From WLWS01 sp965243105 (lineage in GTDB: Bacteria > Pseudomonadota > Gammaproteobacteria > Eutrophobiales > Eutrophobiaceae): a stretch of 64,000 bases of DNA. The notes under the pieces were generated by a model. The model was not told where the DNA came from. It made no database searches and saw nothing but the letters and a program-made list of their open reading frames with translations. Each line of letters opens with the position of its first letter. The stretch's first letter is position 1. This document shows, piece after piece, positions 44,579 to 52,857 of this stretch. Position numbers and translations under genes: made by a program. The stretch lies in the NCBI GenBank assembly GCA_965243105.1, contig CBDEUC010000003.1, forward strand, positions 1,984,001 through 2,048,000, given 5' to 3'.

Positions 44579-46605
44579 CGCAAGCCGTTGAAGAGATAAA
44601 AAGTAATTGCCCGAGAGACTGCTACGATGGCTGCGGTATCCTCGTAAAAAAGCAGGATGGGTTGATCAAGCAGGTGCTCGGTGATCCGGAGCACCCGGTC
44701 TCAAGAGGCAGGCTGTGTAGCAAGTGCGCGGTCGTCTATAACGGTGTCTGGCAGGATCCGAAAGCGCGCCTGCTCAAGCCCCTGAAGAGAACCGGTAAGA
44801 AAGGTGAGGGCAGGTTTGAAGAAATCGGCTGGGATGAAGCGATCAGTATCGTGGCGGAAAATTTCAAATCCGCTATTGAAAGCCATGGCGCCAGCTCCAT
44901 AGTCACGACCCATTATTCCGGGACCCTGTCTCTCATTGCGCTGTTATTCCCGGAACGTTTCCAGTTTCGTCTCGGTTGTACCCTGGTGCGGGGAGATACC
45001 ATCTGTAACGCTGCCGGCCACGCCGCCTGGGGACTGCTTTTTGGTGAATCCCATATCGGTTTTGACCCGCGCACCATCAGGGACAGTAAGTCGATTATTG
45101 TCTGGGGTGCAAACCCGGCTCATTCGGGTCCCCATGCCAACAAGCACTGGTTACCTGAATCGCCAGCAAAGGTCATCGTGGTTGACCCGGTCAAAACAGA
45201 AACAGCCCTGCAGGCTGATATACACTTACAACCTTTCCCAGGTAGTGATGCAGCCCTGGCCTTTGCCATGCTGAATGTACTCAAGCAGGAAGATATGCTG
45301 GACCAGGCGTTTATTGATGCCAACACCATTGGCGCGGATGAAATTCAAGCCACCATTGACGCCTGCACCGCGGACTGGGGAGAAGAACAAACCGGTGTGC
45401 CGGCAGGGCTGATTCGCGAAGCGGCGCTCGCCTATGGGGCAGGTCCATCGCTACTCTGGGCAGGGCAGGGACTGCAGCGCCAGGTCACAGGTGGCAATAT
45501 ATTCAGGGCGATTGGATTATTGCCCGCGATGACCGGCAATATCGGCAAGGCCGGGGCCGGCTTTTACTACCTGAACATGACACCCGCCGTGGCCGGTATC
45601 GACTTTGACAAGCTGGTTGGGGCAGAACTGTTGAGTGAAGAACCTCCCAGCATCAGCCACATGGATTTTGCAGGGCATTTAGCCAACCCCGATTTAACAC
45701 GGGCCATGCTGTGCTGGAATACCAACCCGGTGGCCTCGGTGCCCAATTACAGTCAGTTCTGCGAGGCAATGCAGCGAGAAGATTTGTTTACCGTGGTTAT
45801 CGACTGCTTTGAAACGGACACGGTGAAATATGCAGATATCGTTCTTCCAGCCGCCAGTTTTCTTGAATTTGATGATCTCACCTTCAGTTACTTTCACATG
45901 ATCATGGGTGTGCAAAGCAAGGTCAGCGAGCCCATGGGTGAATCGCTACCCAACCAGGAGATTTTCAGGCGCCTGGCGCGGGCAATGGATTTTGAAGAAG
46001 CGCAACTTTACGAGAGTGATACCGATCTTATTAATGGCATGATCAGCGAAATGAACCTGGACATGAACTTTGAGGAGTTTAAAAAGAAGGGTCACATTAC
46101 CGTTGGAGATGAGCCGATCATCTTCTTTGAAGATCTCAAGTTTCCCACGCCCAGTGGCAAGATCGAAATTGCATCGAGCCAGGCTGAAGAGCAGGGTTTA
46201 CCAAGAACACCCCAGCCCTGGGCAGATGAAAAACCGGGAAGCGGAAAGTTTCGAATACTTTCACCGGCCTCTAACTGGCGAATGAATGACTCCTATGCCA
46301 ATGACCCGGAGATTATTCGTCGTTCTGGTCCGGCCAGCGCGACATTTCACCCGGAAGATGCAAGGCAACTTGGGTTAAGCCCGCGTGACCGCATAGCACT
46401 TTACAACGAAACGGGAAAAGTAGAGCTCGAAGCAGAAATCAGCGAGCAGGTGCCGAGAGGCGTGATTCTTTCGTACAAGGGGCGATGGCCCGGGCTTGAA
46501 GATGGTAATCACATGAATGCCATTCACAGGGCGACCAGGACAGACATGGGGGAAAGTTCGTCGGTACACAGCACCGAGGTAAGTGTCGAAATACTTCCGG
46601 CTTAA
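44575..46605 (+). CDS. Molybdopterin (bis-MGD) oxidoreductase with N-terminal [4Fe-4S] cluster, uncharacterised type
   Basis: A 676-residue member of the DMSO-reductase superfamily. The N-terminus has Cys12, Cys16, Cys20 and Cys48 (CPRDCYDGC ... GRLCSKC), the [4Fe-4S] site. RGDTICNAAGHAAWG places C144 where the molybdenum ligand is expected. Later, VWGANPAHSGPH, DPVKTETALQAD and the C-terminal molydopterin-binding domain (FRILSPASNWRMND ... HPEDARQLGLSPRD) complete the fold. There is no signal peptide or Tat motif, so it should be cytoplasmic, unlike its exported NapG partner. Substrate unknown: nitrate, formate, thiosulfate and others are all possible. It overlaps tail-to-tail with the next minus-strand gene. 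Confidence 0.85.
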   Translation: MTQAVEEIKSNCPRDCYDGCGILVKKQDGLIKQVLGDPEHPVSRGRLCSKCAVVYNGVWQDPKARLLKPLKRTGKKGEGRFEEIGWDEAISIVAENFKSAIESHGASSIVTTHYSGTLSLIALLFPERFQFRLGCTLVRGDTICNAAGHAAWGLLFGESHIGFDPRTIRDSKSIIVWGANPAHSGPHANKHWLPESPAKVIVVDPVKTETALQADIHLQPFPGSDAALAFAMLNVLKQEDMLDQAFIDANTIGADEIQATIDACTADWGEEQTGVPAGLIREAALAYGAGPSLLWAGQGLQRQVTGGNIFRAIGLLPAMTGNIGKAGAGFYYLNMTPAVAGIDFDKLVGAELLSEEPPSISHMDFAGHLANPDLTRAMLCWNTNPVASVPNYSQFCEAMQREDLFTVVIDCFETDTVKYADIVLPAASFLEFDDLTFSYFHMIMGVQSKVSEPMGESLPNQEIFRRLARAMDFEEAQLYESDTDLINGMISEMNLDMNFEEFKKKGHITVGDEPIIFFEDLKFPTPSGKIEIASSQAEEQGLPRTPQPWADEKPGSGKFRILSPASNWRMNDSYANDPEIIRRSGPASATFHPEDARQLGLSPRDRIALYNETGKVELEAEISEQVPRGVILSYKGRWPGLEDGNHMNAIHRATRTDMGESSSVHSTEVSVEILPA

Positions 46606-46847
46606 AGTTCCTTCTTTTTTTCCCTTTCGAGCTTGGCGAGCTCCTGCCTGAGAATGGTTACCTTCGTCATGGTGTAATTACCGATTTTGCTTACAACGAA
46701 TAACCCCGCCAGGGCAACACCACTCATAATAACTGGTTTGCCCGAATACATAACTCCCCAGTAAGCAACAGCAATTACGGATGCGAACAAAAACCAGTCA
46801 AGTGCCTTGGCGGTGAAGATTTTTCTCTTGATTGCGGATTCATTCAT
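46602..46847 (-). CDS. Small two-helix membrane protein, unknown function
   Basis: An 81-residue protein from ATG 46847, preceded by GCGAGG. Two hydrophobic segments (about 17-33 and 36-53) sit between a basic N-terminus and a charged coiled-coil tail (TKVTILRQELAKLEREKKKE). The longer open frame upstream lacks good codon character and was left out. Transcribed away from the MFS gene's 3-prime end in the same direction, and convergent with the molybdopterin enzyme, sharing four bases with its stop. No family recognised. Confidence 0.55.
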   Translation of the reverse strand: MNESAIKRKIFTAKALDWFLFASVIAVAYWGVMYSGKPVIMSGVALAGLFVVSKIGNYTMTKVTILRQELAKLEREKKKEL

Positions 46848-46960
46848 TTTTTTATCCTCGCTGGGCGCGCAGTCCTTTTGCGAAAGTATAGCAGTTAAAA
46901 GTGTTATGAAGCAGCCTGTACTGGGAGATAATTCACAGTCTGGAGAAATGAATAATTCCT

Positions 46961-48343
46961 TCATTTTTGATTGCGAACATTGCCTCGGGCCAGGGAGAGG
47001 AATACTGCAACAACACAAAGACACGAAGCCACCAGCCAGCTGACCCTGATGCTTTGCAGCAGTGCCGGGCCGTGTTCGGGCGTCAGAGGGTTGTTACCCA
47101 TGAACAGCGCCAGGGCGAAAGTGATGATCGCCATGCTGAACATTTGCCCAATCACACGCACCGTGGCGGCAGTGGCACCGGCCACGCCAAGAAATTTCTT
47201 TTCCACCGAGCCCATGATGGCGCTGGTATTGGGCGATGAGAAAAAAGCAAAGCCAAGCCCGGTAAGAAAGAGGCAGGAGATGATAAATCCGAGCGAGGTT
47301 TCCGTCCCCACCGTGGAGAGCAATCCAAGTCCGGTGGCAATGCTGCACATACCGGCAGAAGCTATAAAGCGCGGCTCAATACGATCCGACAGGCGCCCTG
47401 CAAAAGGAGATGTCATGGCCATCACCAGTGGTTGCACGATCATAATGACACCGGCGACCTGCGGCGAAATGGCCTTGATGGTCTGCAGGTAGAGACTCAT
47501 CAGGAAGGTGGTACCAAAAGTTGAAGAATAAAGAATCAATGCAGCCAGGCAGGAAAATATTAACACCCTGTTGGCGCGAAAAATTTTCACTGCAAAGATA
47601 GGGTGTTCAATCGTAGCCTCGTAGCGAAAAAAGAAGTAAAAGCCCAGTGCACTTACTGCCAGCGCTATAAAACCGGTAAGGGTCGGGATAAATGTCAGGC
47701 CAATCATCAGGGAGATAATTGTGACTGCATAAATACATGTGCCGGTGAAATCAAATCTCTGCCCTTTTTCCCCGCGCCAGTCACCCTTCAACTTTAAACT
47801 TGCAACCAGTGCAACGATCAAGGCCACCGGTAAGTGCACAAGGAAGACACTGCGCCATGAGAAATGCTGTGTAAGCCAGCCACCGAACAAGGGGCCACAG
47901 GTGAGTCCAAAGTAAACGGCGGACACGGTCATACCGATGGCGCTGCCGCGCTTTTCAGGAGGAAACACCGAGGTAAGCATGGCAACACCGGTTGAAAACA
48001 GCATCGCTGCGCCCATGCCCTGCATCACCCGGCAGGCGATAAGCTGGTAGATAGATTGGGAACTGGCCGCCAGTAATGATGCGATGATGACGGTGACGAT
48101 CCCGGAAATATACACGCGTTTGCGCCCGACGATGTCAGCGAGCTTGCCAAAGGGGAGTAACAGCGAGGCGCTGGTAACCAGGTAGGCATTACTTACCCAG
48201 GTCAGGTACAGGGCTTCGACCTGCAATGCCCCGGCTATGGTAGGCAGAGCCACGTTCACGCTGGACAGCATCATGGGCATGATGAAAGAACTCATGCACA
48301 CAACCAGTAATGCGGAACGCTGGTTGGAGGATTGTTCAGTCAT
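46961..48343 (-). CDS. MFS drug-type exporter (DHA2/EmrB-like)
   Basis: A 460-residue transporter with 13-14 predicted helices. Motif A variant GKLADIVGRKRVY (between helices 2 and 3) and motif C-like GLTCGPLFGGWLTQ in helix 5 mark it as a drug:proton antiporter of the 14-helix group. ALPTIAGALQVEALYLTWVSNAYL in helix 1-2 is the typical DHA2 opening. It exports hydrophobic or organic compounds. It lies 25 bases after the TetR gene on the same strand, which probably represses it. Its expression direction is opposite to the amine dehydrogenase cluster. Confidence 0.9.
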   Translation of the reverse strand: MTEQSSNQRSALLVVCMSSFIMPMMLSSVNVALPTIAGALQVEALYLTWVSNAYLVTSASLLLPFGKLADIVGRKRVYISGIVTVIIASLLAASSQSIYQLIACRVMQGMGAAMLFSTGVAMLTSVFPPEKRGSAIGMTVSAVYFGLTCGPLFGGWLTQHFSWRSVFLVHLPVALIVALVASLKLKGDWRGEKGQRFDFTGTCIYAVTIISLMIGLTFIPTLTGFIALAVSALGFYFFFRYEATIEHPIFAVKIFRANRVLIFSCLAALILYSSTFGTTFLMSLYLQTIKAISPQVAGVIMIVQPLVMAMTSPFAGRLSDRIEPRFIASAGMCSIATGLGLLSTVGTETSLGFIISCLFLTGLGFAFFSSPNTSAIMGSVEKKFLGVAGATAATVRVIGQMFSMAIITFALALFMGNNPLTPEHGPALLQSIRVSWLVASCLCVVAVFLSLARGNVRNQK

Positions 48344-48367
48344 AGCTGGCTTGCTTATGCCGGGCCC

Positions 48368-49027
48368 TTATTCGTTTGCACTGCGTTTTGAACCCCTGGT
48401 GCTGTTTGCCATGTCCATAAAGTTGGCAACGCTGAGTTTTTTCAGGTTTGGCAGCTGGGAATACCAGGGCTTCTCATGACCGGCAAATATCGTCAGTCCT
48501 TCCATTGATGCGCACATGTAAAGTGCCAGCTGCTCAACTTCCTTGCGTGTCAGGGTCGGGTTGATCTGGGGAAGTAACTCGATAAGTGCCTCTCTCGCCT
48601 TGGAGTACATTTCATCAAGTAGCTCGGCGACAAAAGGGTTGTGATTGGCAAGGGCCCAGCATTCCGGAAAGAACGCGGTTGTCTCAGGGGTACCCAGGTC
48701 TTCAATCCAGAATTCAAGCACGGCCTTCATCTGTTTTTCCGGGGAATCACCGGCGAGCTCCCGCGCCCGGTCAAACTCCTCGAGGTAGGGCGTAATGACG
48801 TAATCAATGAGATCCCTGAGCAGGTCCTCTTTCGTACGGTAATAGTAATTTAGGTTACCAATGGATATCCTGGCTTTCGATGCGACCTTGCGCATACTCA
48901 GGCTGCTGTAGCCTTCATCCATGAAAATTTCCCGCGCTGCATCCAGTATGCTAATCAGGCGCGAGAGGCCCTTTTGCTGCGTCGCCGTTCCTGGCCTGTT
49001 GAGACTTTGCCTTCTGCGTTGAACCAT
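48368..49027 (-). CDS. TetR/AcrR-family repressor
   Basis: A 219-residue regulator. The DNA-binding domain is at about 24-75: ILDAAREIFMDEGYSSLSMRKVASKARISIGNLNYYYRTKEDLL. The remainder is an all-helical ligand domain. It likely controls the MFS exporter that follows in the same operon and perhaps the divergent amine dehydrogenase genes. A palindromic element GGAC-GCAT-GTCC lies about 200 bases upstream. Confidence 0.9.
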   Translation of the reverse strand: MVQRRRQSLNRPGTATQQKGLSRLISILDAAREIFMDEGYSSLSMRKVASKARISIGNLNYYYRTKEDLLRDLIDYVITPYLEEFDRARELAGDSPEKQMKAVLEFWIEDLGTPETTAFFPECWALANHNPFVAELLDEMYSKAREALIELLPQINPTLTRKEVEQLALYMCASMEGLTIFAGHEKPWYSQLPNLKKLSVANFMDMANSTRGSKRSANE

Positions 49028-49228
49028 TCTTTTGACGTTCCAGGTTAAAAAAGAAAATAAAACTCATAATTCCTTCCGGGTAGGCGAAATATAAAGCGCA
49101 TCAGGGATTTAATCCAATATTGACCCGCAGCATATGCCCCTTTGTTAGCTGGTGTCGCATCCTTCCACTGTCGGCAGATGCGCCCGGCTGATGTAATATT
49201 GCTTTTTTTGACCGGAAAATATAGTCTA

Positions 49229-49240
49229 GGACGCATGTCC
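49229..49240. promoter_or_regulatory. Palindromic element in the divergent TetR/amine-dehydrogenase region
   Basis: GGACGCATGTCC has perfect 4-bp outer arms. It sits about 40 bases before the large-subunit start, just after TTGACC (49208). The 254-base gap 49028-49281 shows nothing else I can name. It could be an operator for the TetR protein or for an absent regulator; one copy only. Confidence 0.3.
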
Positions 49241-49281
49241 AAAAAAATGGGGCAGTGTCTCACCAGCATCGGGGTGTCATT

Positions 49282-50427
49282 ATGAAGCAGCTTATTAGCG
49301 CAATCCTGGGTTTACTTTTCTCGGCCTGCCTGCAGGCAGAACTGCCCGTTGACCCGGTAGGTGTCATAGAAAAACTACCAGCCAGCTATCCGGATACATG
49401 GATATATGCCCATGACACCAATTTTTATTCCCTCGTCGATGGCAAGGTCATTATCATTGATGTCGCCTCCGAAAATCGCCATTACAAGGGCTCCCTTCCA
49501 GTCGGCCAGTTTGGTTCTTTCCTGGCTTCTTCAAAGCGCCCGGAAGTCTACGCCGGTGAAACCTTTTATCCCCGTCGATTAAGGGGAGAGCGTACGGATG
49601 TAGTCACGGTATATGACAAGGTGAACCTGGCGCCGATTGCTGAAATAGTTTTGCCGGGAGGGAAGCGCGGTCAGCTGGTGACCTTCAAGGGCATGATGCA
49701 GTTTATTGGCGATGAAGCCTATCTCGCAGTATTCAATTTTTCGCCCGCAGCCTCTGTCTCTATCATTGATATTGAAAATCGAAAAGTAGTAGAAGAGATC
49801 CAGGTTCCTGGCTGTACCCTGGTTTATCCCACCGGGGAACTCAGTTTTGCATCGCTGTGCGGTGATGACCTGATGCTGGTATCACACCTCAACAGTGACG
49901 GGACATTGAAAAAGCAGGAACGTACCCCGAAGTTTTTCGACGCCGATGATGATCCACTTTTTGCCTTTTACGGGCGCGCCGGTGACAGGGCCTGGTTTCC
50001 ATCATTCAAGGGCATGGTACAGCCACTGGATATGTCCTCGGCCGTTCCCTCAATTGAAGCCCCCTGGTCCCTGGTCACGGACAAGGAGAAACAGGAAAAC
50101 TGGCGTCCTGGTGGCTGGCAAATTGTGACTGCCCATGAAAGCGGACGTCTTTTTGTATTAATGCACAAGGACGGCTATGACGGCAGTCACAAGGGTGGGG
50201 GTAGTGAAGTCTGGGTGTTTGACACGAAGAAGAAAAAACGCATAAGGCGTATTGAATTAAAAGAGTGGGGAGTATCCATAGAGGTCACCAGTGGTAAGGA
50301 TCCCTACCTGGTAGTGACAAACGGCAGCATGAATCTCGATATCTACTCGGCCAATGATGGAAAGTGGGTGCGTATGATCGGCGGTCGCGCATTTGAAATG
50401 CCAATGGCGCTGCACGCGGTGAAATAG
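49282..50427 (+). CDS. aauB: Aralkylamine (aromatic amine) dehydrogenase large subunit
   Basis: 381 residues from ATG 49282 (ribosome site GGGG); the longer GTG start adds nine residues before the signal peptide. MKQLISAILGLLFSACLQA is a Sec signal. The mature part is a seven-bladed beta-propeller of the methylamine/aromatic amine dehydrogenase heavy-chain family, with blade motifs such as VGQFGSFLASSKRPEVYAGE and GGWQIVTAHESGRLFVLMH. It is the structural subunit that holds the TTQ small subunit in the periplasm. Gene order heavy chain, MauE, MauD, light chain matches aau and mau operons; the light chain points to AADH. Confidence 0.88.
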   Translation: MKQLISAILGLLFSACLQAELPVDPVGVIEKLPASYPDTWIYAHDTNFYSLVDGKVIIIDVASENRHYKGSLPVGQFGSFLASSKRPEVYAGETFYPRRLRGERTDVVTVYDKVNLAPIAEIVLPGGKRGQLVTFKGMMQFIGDEAYLAVFNFSPAASVSIIDIENRKVVEEIQVPGCTLVYPTGELSFASLCGDDLMLVSHLNSDGTLKKQERTPKFFDADDDPLFAFYGRAGDRAWFPSFKGMVQPLDMSSAVPSIEAPWSLVTDKEKQENWRPGGWQIVTAHESGRLFVLMHKDGYDGSHKGGGSEVWVFDTKKKKRIRRIELKEWGVSIEVTSGKDPYLVVTNGSMNLDIYSANDGKWVRMIGGRAFEMPMALHAVK

Positions 50428-50430
50428 CTG

Positions 50431-50973
50431 ATGCCTGTCGATCCGCTTATAAATCTTATCTTCTCGCTGGTGCTGAGCTACATTTTTGTCGTGGCCGCCA
50501 TTCACAAGTTGAAAAGTTTCAGTGAATTACTGGAAACCGTGACCAATTACCGCGTGTTGCCAGCGTTCCTTGTGAAACCCTTTGCGATGTTATTGCCCGT
50601 GCTTGAACTTGCTACCGGCATCGGGCTGCTAATTCCGTTTACAAGCAGTATGGCTGGTGCTGCGGCAGGGATCCTGCTGCTGGTTTATCTACTGGCCATG
50701 CTGATTAACCTGGCACAGGGACGCCGAAGTATTGACTGTGGCTGTGGCGGCAGCGATCAGAAGCAGAACATCAGCGAGTGGCTGTTGTTGAGGAATGGCG
50801 TGCTTGTGCTGTTTGCCTGGAGCGTGATGAATAATGTTCACGCGCGTGAATTCAGCTGGTTCGACTGGCTGCTGGCTTTTCTCGCGGCCACGGTTATTTG
50901 TCTGATCTACAATATCCTGAACCAGCTGCTGGTGAACCGGGATTTATTAAAGGTACTGAAAAACCATGCTTGA
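50431..50973 (+). CDS. mauE: MauE-type membrane protein for amine dehydrogenase maturation
   Basis: A 180-residue DoxX/MauE-like protein with four to five helices. SYIFVVAAIHKLKSF opens helix 1, and the conserved SIDCGCGGSDQKQNISEW loop contains two Cys near helix 3. With MauD it supports disulfide formation in the small subunit, which has many cysteines. It starts three bases after the large-subunit stop and overlaps MauD by eight bases. Confidence 0.88.
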   Translation: MPVDPLINLIFSLVLSYIFVVAAIHKLKSFSELLETVTNYRVLPAFLVKPFAMLLPVLELATGIGLLIPFTSSMAGAAAGILLLVYLLAMLINLAQGRRSIDCGCGGSDQKQNISEWLLLRNGVLVLFAWSVMNNVHAREFSWFDWLLAFLAATVICLIYNILNQLLVNRDLLKVLKNHA

Positions 50974-51607
50974 AACCCTGATAATTTCCAACATATTGCT
51001 GTGGATCCTCGTGGTCATAATGGGGGTGGTTATCTTTGCCCTGGTGCGCCAGATTGGCGTTTTATATGAGCGCGTTGCCCCGGCCGGAGCCCTGATGGTG
51101 AACCAGAACCTGTCTGTAGGGGGTGAAGCACCAAGCCTCGACCTGCAGGACATCAATGGTGGACTGGTCAGCGTGGGTGGGGTACCGAAAGATGGCAAGA
51201 GCAAGCTGGTGTTTTTTGTTTCTCCCACCTGCCCGGTGTGTAAAACATTGCTGCCGGTGGTCAAGTCTGCGAAGAAAAGTGAAAAAGACTGGCTGGATAT
51301 TATTCTTGCCAGTGATGGTGAGAATAACGATCATCGCGGCTATATTAACGAGCACCAGCTGGACATGTTTACCTATGTTTCATCGGAGATACTGGGTCGC
51401 TCCTATGGCGTGTCCAAGTTGCCCTACGCCGTATTGATTGATGAAGAGGGAAAGATTGCCTCGATGGGAATAATAAATTCCCGTGAACACCTTGAAAGCC
51501 TTTTTGAATCAAAAGAAAGGGGCGTCGCGTCGATCCAGGATTACATTAAGACTTACTCTGCAGAAGAAAAAAGTGACGAACTGTCACAGGAAGCTAACGG
51601 GGGTTGA
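50966..51607 (+). CDS. mauD: MauD-type thioredoxin-fold protein
   Basis: A 213-residue membrane-anchored thioredoxin-like protein. One N-terminal helix (about 5-28), then a thioredoxin domain with the redox motif CPVC in FFVSPTCPVCKTLLP and the cis-Pro in VSKLPYAVLID. It is needed for correct disulfides in the TTQ small subunit. The start lies inside the MauE 3-prime end. The C-terminal tail (about 190-213) is charged. Confidence 0.9.
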   Translation: MLETLIISNILLWILVVIMGVVIFALVRQIGVLYERVAPAGALMVNQNLSVGGEAPSLDLQDINGGLVSVGGVPKDGKSKLVFFVSPTCPVCKTLLPVVKSAKKSEKDWLDIILASDGENNDHRGYINEHQLDMFTYVSSEILGRSYGVSKLPYAVLIDEEGKIASMGIINSREHLESLFESKERGVASIQDYIKTYSAEEKSDELSQEANGG

Positions 51608-51612
51608 TGATC

Positions 51613-52179
51613 ATGAAGTGGTTTGACAAGTTAACAGAGCTTTCAACGCGCTCCGTCGCAAGGCGAACATCCCGTCGGAACTTCCTCACCGGGCTGGGCA
51701 CGGTGCTGGTTGGTACAACTGCAGTGCCCCTGTTACCTGTTGCCAGGGCCGCAGGCGGTGGCTCCGAAGGAGCCGGGGGAAATGGTTATCCTGGAGTTGC
51801 CTCGCAAACCACCGGGCGTGATGATGACCCAGGCGATCCCACTTCCTGTGATTACTGGCGTTACTGTGCTATTGATGGCTTCCTGTGCAGTTGCTGTGGA
51901 GGCAGTCACAGTACCTGCCCGCCCGGTACCGAGATGTCTCCCATGACCTGGATCGGTACCTGCCAGAACCCGGCTGATGGCAAGCAATATATCATTTCCT
52001 ACAACGACTGCTGTGGTAAAACCAGCTGTGGTCGTTGCCTGTGTAACAGGAATGAAGGTGATATTCCTCCCTATCGTGCATTCTCCAATAACGATACAAA
52101 CTGGTGTCTTGGAACGGAAAGCTCCATATATCACTGCTCCACGGGAATCATTCTCGGTATAGCCACTGACAAAAACTAG
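51613..52179 (+). CDS. aauA: Aralkylamine dehydrogenase small subunit (tryptophan tryptophylquinone)
   Basis: 188 residues from ATG 51613, with GGGGG nine bases upstream. A twin-arginine signal (TSRRNFLTGLG) is followed by AVPLLPVARA. The mature part has 14 cysteines. The TTQ tryptophans are W113 (SPMTWIGTC) and W164 (NDTNWCLG), 51 residues apart as in methylamine dehydrogenase (57 and 108). The catalytic Asp is D132 in YNDCCG. CDYWRYCAIDGFLCSCCGG and YIISYNDCCGKTSCGRC match my memory of Alcaligenes aromatic amine dehydrogenase better than methylamine dehydrogenase. It would oxidise tyramine, dopamine, tryptamine or phenylethylamine. No mauG (TTQ-forming diheme enzyme) or azurin gene is in the window. 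Confidence 0.88.
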   Translation: MKWFDKLTELSTRSVARRTSRRNFLTGLGTVLVGTTAVPLLPVARAAGGGSEGAGGNGYPGVASQTTGRDDDPGDPTSCDYWRYCAIDGFLCSCCGGSHSTCPPGTEMSPMTWIGTCQNPADGKQYIISYNDCCGKTSCGRCLCNRNEGDIPPYRAFSNNDTNWCLGTESSIYHCSTGIILGIATDKN

Positions 52180-52208
52180 CTTGTCCGCCGGTATCTTCTC
52201 ACTGATTT

Positions 52209-52652
52209 ATGACTGAAGAAGAATTCAGGCGAAAGTACTACTTCCACGTCGATTTTGACGTGCAGTGGATCGACATGGATGCGTTTCAGCACGTCAACAA
52301 CAAGGAATACTTTCGTTACTTTGAGAAGATACGCATAGACTATTTTGAAGAACGTGGATTCATGGCTTACATGGAAGAGAATGAGGTGGGTCCAATAGTC
52401 TCTTCTACGCAGTGCCGTTTCAAATTTCCCCTCAAGTATCCTGACAGGATTATCATCGGTGTTTACATCAGCGACCTGGAAACAGACAGGTTCCTGATGA
52501 ACTATGGGGTTTTCAGCTTAAAGCATCAGCGTGTTGCCGCTGTTGGAGACGCCCAGGTCGTTTGTTTTGATTACAGTGCTAACAAGAAGGCCCCCTTGCC
52601 GGGGGCCATTAGCGATCGATTGCGAGAGGAAATGCAGGAAAGCCTTACTTGA
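52209..52652 (+). CDS. 4HBT hotdog-fold acyl-CoA thioesterase
   Basis: A 147-residue hotdog protein. FDVQWIDMDAFQHVNNKEYFRYFEKIR is the signature of 4-hydroxybenzoyl-CoA-type thioesterases (catalytic Asp in DMDAFQHVNN). It hydrolyses an acyl-CoA; substrate unknown. It follows the small subunit of the amine dehydrogenase by 29 bases and ends overlapping the DUF2783 gene tail-to-tail. A GC-rich hairpin (GGCCCCC/GGGGGCC, 52589-52607) lies within its coding end. Confidence 0.88.
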   Translation: MTEEEFRRKYYFHVDFDVQWIDMDAFQHVNNKEYFRYFEKIRIDYFEERGFMAYMEENEVGPIVSSTQCRFKFPLKYPDRIIIGVYISDLETDRFLMNYGVFSLKHQRVAAVGDAQVVCFDYSANKKAPLPGAISDRLREEMQESLT

Positions 52653-52851
52653 GCGTGGACTCGAGGTAGTCCAGGACTTCATCCAGTACTGCGCGGTCAC
52701 CCACGTGGTTAGATAACATCAGGATCATTTTCGCATTAAGCTTCTGGCTATCTTCTATCGATAGCCCGTCATGTAGCTCAATCAGGCGGGCATAAAAGCC
52801 ATCAGGATCGTCAATACCCAGTTCAGTCCTGAATTTTTCCATGTCCTGCAA
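52645..52851 (-). CDS. DUF2783-family small protein
   Basis: A 68-residue protein. DPDGFYARLIELHDGLSIED and LNAKMILMLSNHVGDRAVLDEVL match the DUF2783 family as I remember it. No function is known. The TTG start (52851) has AGGAG nine bases upstream and gives MQDMEKF; ATG 52842 is the alternative. It lies six bases after the stop of the MBL-fold gene, so the two are probably one operon, a pairing I recall from other proteobacteria. Confidence 0.7.
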   Translation of the reverse strand: MQDMEKFRTELGIDDPDGFYARLIELHDGLSIEDSQKLNAKMILMLSNHVGDRAVLDEVLDYLESTLK

Positions 52852-52857
52852 TGGGGC

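Noticed and set aside
43068..46605. Periplasmic nitrate reductase operon
   Set aside because: NapG and NapH resemblance is clear, but the molybdoenzyme lacks a Tat signal and NapA-like length, and napB, napC and napD are missing.
46848..47024. N-terminal extension of the 81-residue membrane protein (Cys-rich MSLCCCS...)
   Set aside because: It overlaps the 3-prime end of the MFS gene, is not similar to a signal peptide, and ATG 46847 has a good ribosome-binding site.
52589..52607. GC-rich hairpin GGCCCCC/GGGGGCC
   Set aside because: It lies inside the thioesterase coding sequence and has no T run, so it is not a terminator; likely a coincidence of Ala/Pro/Gly codons.
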